Assembly (NCBI RefSeq): GCF_954871325.1
Contig: NC_088778.1
Location: 29,001,120 to 29,065,119 of the forward strand
DNA from: Gordionus sp. m RMFG-2023
Lineage: Eukaryota > Nematomorpha > Gordioida > Chordodea > Parachordodidae
DNA: 64,000 bases
Direction of reading: 5' to 3'
Below, one piece after another: positions 25,301 through 37,300 of this stretch. Below the pieces are notes generated by a model that saw only the letters and a program-made list of their open reading frames with translations, was not told the origin of the DNA and ran no database searches. The position numbers and the translations under genes were made by a program. Numbering within the stretch: position 1 is the first letter of the stretch; each line of letters opens with the position of its first letter.

Positions 25301-28300
25301 GAATTATCGAGGATTTATTGTTATAACGCGTGATAAAAAGATTATATTTGAATAGTTATGATTAGTTATAAGAAGATTGAAAAGAGTTTTGATGCACAAT
25401 GACAATCTTGTCGTTGTGACAATGGTGTTGGAGAGCGGAGGAGACCGGCCCTTTACAACCTTCAGTCTAATGCAAATCACGCATTGTGACCGGTGGGACA
25501 ACAAGGAGATGTGTCAAACTGTATTCTAATACAAAAAAAAAATTCCAGAAGAACGTAAGAAAAATATGTAAATAAAGATGAAAAGGAAAAATTATGTTGT
25601 TAAGATTATGTTTATGTAGGAATATAAAATCTAAAATTAAAGACAAAGGTAACATTCATAGTAGATAAGATATAATTGTGTTTAGTTATTTAAAGGTGAT
25701 AGTTAGGAATTTTATATTTAGAAGTTGGAATTTTGAAACTAATAAAGACTATGATATTTTAGATTTTAGAATTATTATCAAGTGATCACTAGAAATAACT
25801 TTGACAAAGAAATAGAAACATAAATTGCGAAAGTTAATATTTAACTAATAGGTTGCTGAGATATAATAATTAAAAAATTCGGTGAATAAGATTAGAATAT
25901 AACTTTATTGTTAGGAAATAGTTGATTAAATTCTTATTGAAGATTTACGTTTAACTTTTATTTTAAGGGCTGCGAGAGATAAAACAGCCTCAAGGATTAA
26001 TGTGAATTAGTATATTAGGTTGTAGATTAACCAAAAAATCTTCATAGAGAGAATCGGCTTTTCGTCATTAGAAAATTTATGCCGCAATCGAGCTCAATTT
26101 GAGATCGGATTTTTATTTTGAATCATGAATAAGATTTAAGAAGAATCATACAATATTATTCTAATAATACAAAAGGAAAAACATGCTTTAGAAATATACA
26201 TATCAGTTTTCAACAACGGTTGTGCGAAAAATTATAATGATTAGATTTCATAAGTTCTTCAAAGACGTGGGGTGAAAACCATAGTGATTAGAGTTAAGAG
26301 GTTGTTCATAAACGTAAGTATGAAAACTTTTATGATTAGATGTCATTGATTTCTCAACAACGTATGTATGAAAAGAGATTTATATATTTCAGCAGTTTTT
26401 TTTTAAAGACTTGAGTGTCAAAGAGTACATGAGGAAATAAATACACAATGATAATTTTGTTAAAAGATAGGTTTTGATATATATTTTGGAATAGGATTTT
26501 TAGATATAAATTTAGTATAGACATGGCTAAAAAGAAGATGAGGATCAATAGCTAAAGGATGAGTACAAGTAAATTTATCAATGAAAATATGGGTCTAGGC
26601 TTTATTAAGGGGAGAGGGGTGATAGAATTTGATATATTTATATAATTTATTATATTTTGCTACGTATTATAAATAAGATTTAGTATAATTTACGCCATTT
26701 ATTAAAGGCAGAATTAGTTTAGAGGAGATAAATGTAGACATTAGGATAAGGTTGGTATAATTATATATTTTATTATTATATTTGTATTAGGTAGTTTATA
26801 TTTGAGAATAAATATAAGAAAGTGATAAAATATTTCAGAAGTTATTTAAATAGATTATTTTAGGTAGAAATAGATGTGATTACCCGATATCTCAGCAAGA
26901 GCAAACTGTCGTAGAAGACCCGGAAGTCTGAAAGATAGATACGATTACAAGAATAAGAGGCAACAACCAATCAATAACAAGAGAAAGGGGAAAACAAGCA
27001 AATTGATAGGAAGTAGGGTCAAGACGTTATGCTGCAATCGTTAATCGCTGACCAATAATAGCCAATTATTACCGAAACTTTAGTCTTGATAGGAAACAAG
27101 CTACGATAAATTGTAAAAAAGATTAAGACAGACTAGCAAAAAACAAGAGAGGAAAAGAAACTGGATGTCATCGATAATCGTTATCAATCGTGGATAGTGG
27201 AAAACAGGCGTGTATCAAGTTCGTCAGTGGCTTACAGCGATAAAAAGCTGATCGTTTCACAGGGTGACAAGCGACAAAGCCTTCGTTAGAACTTAGAAGA
27301 CAGCAAAAATTAAGAAGAATAAGTCGAGATCGAAAGAAGATTGATCATTCGCAGAATGTTGGGTCTAATTTAAGTAGGGAGGTGTTGTAAATGTTAGATT
27401 TAATTTGCATAAAGATTTCTTTTGGATTTTGTTGTACTTTATATTTAATTTGCATAAAGATTTTTTTTGGATTTTGTTGTACTTTATATGTAATTTGCAT
27501 AAAGAATTCTCGAGGATTTATTGTTATAACGCGTGATAAAAAGATTATATTTGAATAGTTATGATTAGTTATAAGAAGATTGAAAAGAGTTTTGATGCAC
27601 AATGACAATCTTGTCGTTGTGACAAGAAATATATGTGGTATTCTATATTAAAGCAAATATATATAGGTAGTTTTATATATTCCTTCTATATATAAAAAAA
27701 CTCAAAGGCTTGAAGGAACATATTTTAAATGAGTTATTTTATTTATAATTAAAAGTTGATCAAATGAATGGGGTAGGAATGGAAATCTTTCTTTCTTTTT
27801 CAGTTGATTCTATATAAGAAATTTATTAATGAAATAAGATCGATTTACCTTTTAAATACAAATTACTATTTGCTTAAATTATAAATGATATATTAACATT
27901 AATAATTATTATTACACATCATATAAATTGCATAAATTTAGAATATATTATTTTATTGTAAATGCAATCAGTTAGATTATAAGTGATTATGCTATTGTTA
28001 AAAAATACCAGGGCTGTGAACCCTCCTTCTAAAAAAAAGGTTAGGGTTTAGGTTCATTCAAAAAAATTTTATTTTATAAGGTTAAAATTCTAAGATATTT
28101 TTATATAAATAGATTAATATATCCTTAAATAATCAATATATCAAAAAAATTATTTGTGACAAAAATGGAGATAGAATAACTTCTAACTCAGGTGACAAAA
28201 TATTTTAATATGTCAATTTTTGATATATATTCTATTAATTGAAGTTCATTTTTTTATGATATAAATAACTTATAAAAATTAAAAATTAATAGATATATTC

Positions 28301-31300
28301 AAATAATATAATAAGAATATACATTAATAGTTATATTTCCTTTTATCTCGTAATAAATAGTTTAAATCCTTTAATATAAATATATTAAAAATAATTATAA
28401 TTACATTTTAAATATCAATAGTACTAAATCCGCAAGTTGGCGTATGATATTTTATGGTAAAAAAAATTGAAAATATTTTTTTGTTTTAATATATTTTAAA
28501 ATCATATTATTATTACTTAAAAAGGTGTTTAAACTAAACTGCAAATGCCAAGGTAAACTATAAATGCTGAGGTAAAAATCCTTGATATTTACTCTAATTG
28601 AAGTCGAATTCATTTTCTTATGATATAAATAACTTAAAAAAAACTCAATTTTTAGATATATTCAGTATTAGGAATTTGTCCTAAAATAATACATGCAAAG
28701 TATTATAATCTATCTAATAATTTAATTTTTATAAGTTATTTTATATCACAAGAAAATGAAGAATAAATATATCAAAAATTTTACCTAAACATTTGCAGTT
28801 TACCTAGACATTTATAGTTTAGTCAAACCGTAAAAACGGATTTCGATTTTATTCATAAAAATAATTGGTTTTTTTTAGATATAACCTTTTTTAAAAATTT
28901 TATTACATTTTATTTTTGTTAAAAACAGCATTATAGATCGAATCGTATCGAAAATTTTATAATATTGACCGATTACCGATATTTTAAAATGGGTAAAACA
29001 TTGGCGATCCGATCCGATAAAAAATATCGGTACATCCTTGAATAATTAAAATAATTAAGGTTTTTTTTAAAAAATTTATTTGAATAAAAAATTCGTTGTG
29101 GACAAACCAGTAATATTTAAAATAATTAAAATTTAAAAAATAAAAATTCTATAATATTAGATCCGCAAGTTGGCGTATTATTATTATTTTTTTTATTTCA
29201 CAATATTTTATATTAAATTAAAAATTATTACTTATATAAGTAAACTTTGATCCATTTTATTATTTAAGACAAAATAAAAAAAATTGATCGAAACAAATTA
29301 CGTTTTAAATTAATCCTAAGCTAAAACAAAACAATTTATTTTTAAAAATAATTTACGTCTATTTTACTCAGAGACCTGCAGAAGTACCCTTTGCAAGACT
29401 CGGCCTTGATTTTTTTAAAAAAAAGAAATTAGACCGACCCGATGTTTTTTAGGGCCGGGCAGGCAAATTTTTTTTTAGCCTGGCCCGGGTTTTACTGTGA
29501 AATAATCTTTATAGCAATTTTTTTTTTATTGCATTTACATAGATTAATTATAAATGCCATTCTCAATAATTATAATGAATTCCATAGCAAAATAATAAAA
29601 TTTATTCAAAATATAATGATTGTAAGATTAAAAAAGATGTTTATATCTATCATAAAAATACCTAAATGTTCCATTTTTAATAAATAAGTGTTCATCAAAT
29701 TATTTTGACATAAAATATCAGTTGTTTAATTTAATTTTGATGTATTAGTGATCTGCATCGGGCCCTAATTTTTAAAAGCCGGCCCGGCATTAACCCTAAA
29801 TTTTTTTTTAAAAAATTTACCAGCTCGGCACGGCTCGAATTTATTTAAATAAAAAAATTAATCTTTATAATAACTCAAAATTCAAGATAAGTGCTATATG
29901 GCGTCTAGTTTCCATAAATAAAATCAAATATTTTTATTTTACATAAAAAATTCAACATAAAAATTGATGTATTTTTAAAAAACTCCAAGGCTCGACCCGG
30001 CCCGAACCCGATTTTTTTAAAAAAGTAGGCCAGGCCCGGCAGATCCCTAATTTAGTATACATGGTAAAATAGTATATTTGTAATAAATTTTTACATAATA
30101 TTTAAAAAATAAATGACGATCAAATATATAATATATAACAAAACAGATATAAAAAATACATCATAATTTTAAAAAATTCAGATTTTCTATATATATACCC
30201 TTGTATATTTCAATATAAATTATATTCACCTTTTTATAATAATTTGAAAACTCATAAGGAATTGTAAATTCATTAGGAATTGATGCTACATTAAGAATGA
30301 TTTCGTGGGGATTGATTAATCGATATTTGTTTTTTAATACTCCAAAGAAATTTTCTATTGGTTTAAGCTGCGACAAATAGCGTGGTAAATATTCTATTCG
30401 CTCTTTAAACCTATCAATGAAATGGCCTTTAATGTAGTCCATAACAATAACCGCATCACTTGATATGATATTAATAAGCTCTGTCATATAATCTTGAAAT
30501 AATAGACTATTATAAGGTCCTTCAATGGTGAGATGTATCACACCTTCGACTCCAATAGTACATAATACACTTATATTTTTATTCTTAGATGGTAAGACTT
30601 TCAAGATTTGCGTAATTTTATATGGTGCCCCGGTGTAAATAGGTACAACATGTAAATCGAGGCCTGTCTCGTCTAAGATAAATATTTTTTCTTTGGCTAA
30701 ATTCAATATTTCCATACTAACGTATATTGATAACGCCCGGTGTGTTTCTCCGACCAGGTTACTTTCCTGTACATTTTTTGGACTATCTTTTTTTTTTTTA
30801 AAAAATATTTTCTTAAAGCTCCTTCGCTTATAGGAAATCTCAGAGGTAAATTTTCTATAATATATTTAATTGTGAATGCATTGTTATAGCCATTAAAAAA
30901 TCCATAATTTTTCTTTCTGTAGTGAGGGTGTCTTTATTTTTTACCTCTCTTTCCAATTATATAATCTTTTCATCAATTCCTGATTCTCTTTTTTATCAAA
31001 TTCAATACGCAAATATCATCTACAAATAATTTCTATATTATCAATTCTCCCTCTTTAAGTGATGATTCTATTATCGATCCAACAAATTTAATCTCGGCAA
31101 TTCTAAGAAGGAAATATAAAAACTGGAATAAGGAAACCCGAGAAGAGAGCGAATGGAAATGAAAGATATCGAAAAGTAATATAGATATATGTTTTTATCG
31201 TCTATAAATAAATTAAGACGCGAAGCAATTTCCCGAAATCATAAGAGAGGCTTTGAAAGATTATGTAATTGGAAAGAGAGGTAGAAAAAAAAAGACACCT

Positions 31301-34300
31301 TCAATATAGAAAGAAAAATTATGGAACTTTTAATGATGTTTTTTACACCAATATTAACTTTATTTTGCATTTATATAATATTATAATAAATCTATGTATA
31401 ATAATAAATATCATAATATTTTTTAATTCATTCTATAGTCAATGTTTCACCCTCCGTGGCAGAGTCTTGTTCCGATTCATATTCAATATCATTATTTTCT
31501 TTAATATTTTTAATCAATCTTAAATTATGATACACTCTTACTAATTTTCCTGCTGTAGAAGCCTTTAATCTATTTCTGTTTTTCGTGTGAATATTGCCCC
31601 AAACCAACCAATTTCTTTCAGAAGAAGAAGTCGAACTAGGAAATGTTAGTAAAATATTAGCGACTTCTCTTAATGGGCAAGGTGGGCAAAATGCATTCCA
31701 CCAACTTGAGGCCGAAATTTGATTGTTTCTTATGGAAGTTACAACTTTCCACATATTATGGCTATTAAATATACCGCTTTTGCTTCTGAAATTTACTATA
31801 TTACTCAAAATATTTTGATTATCACCACCTTGTAAAATACCCAATTCTTGTATTATATTACATGCTTCATCAAATTCAGTATTAGTAAGATGCTCCCCTT
31901 GATATTGGGGGTCCAATAAATAAGCAGCATTGTGAGCACATGTATTTATATCAGTTTTTCTCTTTTCAAACATAACCTTAATTTTTTTTTCTTGAGATGG
32001 AGAAAATATAGAATCATGGCATGATTGTATTATGTGTTTTTCCAAATTAAGCATCTCGTTTTTTACTTGGGCCAAAGTACATTTATCCCCTTGCACTTTC
32101 AACAATGAGGTAGCTAAAGGTTGGAGTATAGCTAAAAATTTTAAATTTTTCGTCCAAAATTCTTCGTTTAATATATTATTGGTAATTTCTATGGGACAAT
32201 TATCACAAACAGCTTCTTCAACAACTGATGCTTTTAGAGCTTTCTTGCATATTTGAATTTGCTCCATACATTTTATTGACGATGCCCATCTTGTTTGGCT
32301 AATTGTACTTAATGTAGATGGTATGCCATGAAGATTCTTATTACGGGAAAATACTGCAGCTGGTATGTGTTTATTCTTGAAAAATTTAACAATTTTTTAA
32401 TTATTGAAATATGGTCACTGAAGGCGTCCAATCGTTCAAAATCGTGAAAGAATAACTGCAATGTATGCGCTGCACAACCATACAATTGACCGGAGGAGTA
32501 TTTGACTGGTCAAATACGGTCAAATACTCTAAAATATTAATGGCGAATAAATATTTTGATATAATTAACTAGTATGCATTAAAAGCATGTTTATCAATCT
32601 TATTATTTTTTTATTAAAATATAAATATGTAATTTTTCTAAATATAGTAATATTTTTAGTTATTTTTTTGCCTAATCATTGCCGTTTCTCGCCTTCTTTA
32701 TTTTTTTCAATTCATTTTTCTTAAAAAAAATAAAAATACCCGATTTATTATAATCATAATATAATTTTTTCATTCTTATTTTTTAATAAATTTAAATTTT
32801 ATTTAATATTTAGCCGAGTATAAATTATATTAATTCTCATTTGTTTTACTTACACTTGCTATATTTGGTTTTTAAAATTAATTTTCATTTTAATTGTTCT
32901 GGTCAGATTTACGGAATATTATTCAATTCTGGTAAAAAGTTTATTATATTATATTTATAATAATAAGAAATTATTGGAATAATTGGTCGATAATTATAAA
33001 ATAGTTAAGATTGATTAACTTTACAATAATCAAAATCATTTTTTGTTAAATTTTAATATATTAGGGATTATGGTCAAACCAAAGCATCATGTTTGGAAAC
33101 ATTTTCAAGAAGTACGCGATGGTAAATCAGTTAAAGCGGTGTGCAAGTTTTGCAAGATGTCCTATATCACCCACGTTGATAGAATGGTCAAACATTTATT
33201 AAGCAGCTGTACTATGTGCCCTGTTATAATTAAGGAAAAATTTTATTCAAATTCCAAAATATCAACCTCTACAAAAAATATCACAAATGTAATTTGTAAT
33301 ACTTCTAAGTCTAACTCTAATGAAGAATTGGGTGAAATTAGTGAGAATGATTATCAAATGAACAATATTTTGTCTTGTGACTCAGGAGAATTTGATTCCC
33401 TTATTTCTAATCAATCTACAAGCAAGGCGATTAAATATAAATCTCAATCTTGTATAACCGGTTTCATAGATAGAATTAATCCCAAAGAAAAAAATGAGCT
33501 GGATCAATTGTTTGCAAAGGCTGTATATGCGAGCAATTTACCTTTCCACATCACTGAAAATCCCTACATCCAAGAATTTTTTAAAAAAATACGTCCTATT
33601 TACACATTACCCAGGAGAAGGCAGCTGGCTGGATATCTTCTAGACAAAGCGTCAGGTGATATGGAGGTGAGAGTTGCAGATATAATAGATAAAGCTCCTT
33701 ACTTATCAATTGTATCAGATGGCTGGAGCAACATTAGAAACGAGAGTATTATTAATTTTATGGTGATGACGCCTGTTCCAGTGTTCTACAAATTTCTAAA
33801 TACTGAGGAAAATCGCCATACGGCAGATTATATTGCCCAGGAATTTAAAAATGTAATTCATGAATTGAATCCGGTAAAAGTATATTCTTTAGTTACTGAT
33901 AATGCCGCTAACATGAAAGCAGCCTGGAGAATTCTAAAATCTGAATCTATTTATAATCATATACAATGTTATGGTTGTGCAGCGCATACATTGCAGTTAT
34001 TCTTTCACGATTTTGAACGATTGGACGCCTTCAGTGACCATATTTCAATAATTAAAAAAATTGTTAAATTTTTCAAGAATAAACACATACCAGCTGCAGT
34101 ATTTTCCCGTAATAAGAATCTTCATGGCATACCATCTACATTAAGTACAATTAGCCAAACAAGATGGGCATCGTCAATAAAATGTATGGAGCAAATTCAA
34201 ATATGCAAGAAAGCTCTAAAAGCATCAGTTGTTGAAGAAGCTGTTTGTGATAATTGTCCCATAGAAATTACCAATAATATATTAAACGAAGAATTTTGGA

Positions 34301-37300
34301 CGAAAAATTTAAAATTTTTAGCTATACTCCAACCTTTAGCTACCTCATTGTTGAAAGTGCAAGGGGATAAATTTACTTTGGCCCAAGTAAAAAACGAGAT
34401 GCTTAATTTGGAAAAACACATAATACAATCATGCCATGATTCTATATTTTCTCCATCTCAAGAAAAAAAATTAAGGTTATGTTTGAAAAGAGAAAAACTG
34501 ATATAAATACATGTGCTCACAATGCTGCTTATTTATTGGACCCCCAATATCAAGGGGAGCATCTTACTAATACTGAATTTGATGAAGCATGTAATATAAT
34601 ACAAGAATTGGGTATTTTACAAGGTGGTGATAATCAAAATATTTTGAGTAATATAGTAAATTTCAGAAGCAAAAGCGGTATATTTAATAGCCATAATATG
34701 TGGAAAGTTGTAACTTCCATAAGAAACAATCAAATTTCGGCCTCAAGTTGGTGGAATGCATTTTGCCCACCTTGCCCATTAAGAGAAGTCGCTAATATTT
34801 TACTAACATTTCCTAGTTCGACTTCTTCTGAAAGAAATTGGTCGGTTTGGGGCAATATTCACACGAAAAACAGAAATAGATTAAAGGCTTCTACAGCAGG
34901 AAAATTAGTAAGAGTGTATCATAATTTAAGATTGATTAAAAATATTAAAGAAAATAATGATATTGAATATGAATCGGAACAAGACTCTGCCACGGAGGGT
35001 GAAACATTGACTATAGAATGAATTAAAAAATATTATGATATTTATTATTATACATAGATTTACTATAATATTATATAAATGCAAAATAAAGTTAATATTG
35101 GTGTAAAAAACATTTATTTGAATTTGACCATATTTGACCGGTCAAATATCGGTCAATTGACCGAATTGTATTTGACCGGTCAAATGCACAACCCTGCTTT
35201 ATCGCATCATTGAGGGAGCTTATAATAATCTACTATTTCGAGAATATATGATAGAACTTATTAATATCATACCAAGTGGTGCAGTTATTGTTGCCACCTC
35301 ATAGATAGTTTTAAAGATCGAATAGAATATTTGCCCACCCTATTCGCCCCAACTAAATCCAATAGAAAATTTCTTTGGGGGGTATTAATAAACAAATATA
35401 GGTCAATCAATCCCCGACCAAATACAAGAAACGAAATCGTTCATAATGTAACATCAATCCTTAATGAAATTTACTATTCATTTTGAATATTCAAATTAAT
35501 TAAAAAATAAGGTGCATCAATATCTGGAGATTGGTAATCGAGGATAACCAATGAATTGAGGAAAATTTATATTTTTAAAGGAATATATAGAAAATCGGAA
35601 TAAAGAAAAAAAACGTAAATCAAAATAATCAAATTTTTTTTTAAATTATAATGTATTTATTTTAACATCTGTTTTGTTAAATATTTATTATAGATTTGGA
35701 TGGTCATTTATTTTTTTTTAAGTGTTATGCGAAAATATAAATTCACACGCGGAAAATAATTCCCAGGAAAAAAAATCCACAATAATAATTCTTAAAAAAA
35801 TCATTCACGGGAATTCATTTTCTAAAAAATTTTTAAATATATTTGAGGATTTTTATTTCGTGGATATATTTATAGGGAATTTTTTTTCTACTATTTTATT
35901 AACTATTCTTAAAAAATGGGGATTTTTTTTCGGGGAATTATTTTCCTAGATTCATACTATTTTACCCTGCAATAATTTTACAATTACCTGTATGATTTTT
36001 ATGTAATTCGTTAAATAGCATATTACAAATTTGTTTACCTGACTAATGTATACTATTTAGTAGGGATGTACCGATATTTTATATCGGATCGGATCGGGCC
36101 GATATTCCACCCATTTTAAAATATCAGTTATCGGCAAATATTATAAAATTTTACGATTCGATCCGATAAATGGCGTTTTTAACAAAAATAAAATATTATA
36201 AAAATTTTTAGAAAAAGTTATATCTAAAAAACCATTTATTTTTATAAATAAAATCGAAATCCATTTTTATGTTTAATTTTTTTAATAAAAATAATTAGTT
36301 AATAAACATTCTGCCGTAGTTATTTTTTTTCGCATTCTGTTTAAAAAAGTGTTCAATAATCTTCAGAATGTGTTTTTAAGTGATGCTAGTGATATTGACA
36401 ATCCCCATCGCCGCAGATTTATCTCTGATAAATTGGAAATTTTGGTATTTCTAAAAAGAAATCTTCGATATTTTAATTTTAAATATTAATTTCAAATTTC
36501 ATAATATATTTGTTTATTACTAATTATATAAATAGATTAATGTTATTATTTATTATATAAATAAGTAATTTATATCAATAAAAATATTTAATATACTTTT
36601 AGAATTGCAATTGAATTGAATATAAACTCTAACTGATCATTATAATATATTTAAATGACACATGTTATGGTATAGTAAAATTATAGATGTTATACTAATA
36701 AAAAGTATATTAAAAATTAAAATCACTGGTATCTTTACAGAATACAAAATGAGATATGATATCGGATCGGTTATCAGCCGATATCAATTTAATATCTGGA
36801 ATATCGGATCGGACCGGCTTCCAAAAAGTGGTATCGGTACACCCCTACTATTTAGTGTTGTTAAACGGCTCGATTTAAGCCGATTTTTAAAAACGGTTAA
36901 CTCAATATTTTAGCCAGAAAAATATTGTCTAAGCCTCGAGATTTCGTTAATAGATGTTCGAACCTTTATGCCACATATGAGCAAAATCTTAAGGAATATT
37001 TTTCCTAATAAAATACCGAGTTAGCCGTTTTAAAAAATCGGCTCAAAATGAGCCGTTACAACACTTATACTATCTTTTCCTTAATTCTCATTATACATAT
37101 TAAAATCTAAGATTTTGCAGATAAAAAATAATTAATAACGTTCAACGATATATATATATAGTTTACCGGCACAAAAAAGGAAAAATTTCTTAAATATTAA
37201 TATAAATATGATTTCAACGAATGATGTATTATGTAAATTTTTATAATAATTTATTATAATACTTTTAGACACGGAGCGTCATAAAGAAATTGGTCGATCT

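Larger units (their letters stand above)
25180..27624 (+). mobile_element. Short non-autonomous LTR element (TRIM/LARD type), looks structurally whole
   Basis: Two 242-bp direct terminal repeats (25180-25421, 27383-27624), each beginning TGTTGTAAATG and ending TTGTGACA, are flanked by the 5-bp duplication AGAAA (25175-25179, 27625-27629). A purine tract (AGTAGGGAGG) abuts the right repeat; a TGG-starting stretch at 25423, one base after the left repeat, is where a tRNA primer site belongs, though I cannot name the tRNA. About 1.96 kb of interior has no gag or pol. The two repeats differ at only about two positions, so the insertion is young. In RRP5 intron 22. Confidence 0.93.

Noticed and set aside
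25094-25655. Three small minus-strand frames, two with repeated peptides (MQIKYKVQQNPKEIF)
   Set aside because: Produced by the LTR's tandem unit and the adjoining interior of the LTR element.
32032-32256. Plus-strand frame repeated on the minus strand at 34197-34421
   Set aside because: Both are antisense shadows of the two hAT transposase copies.
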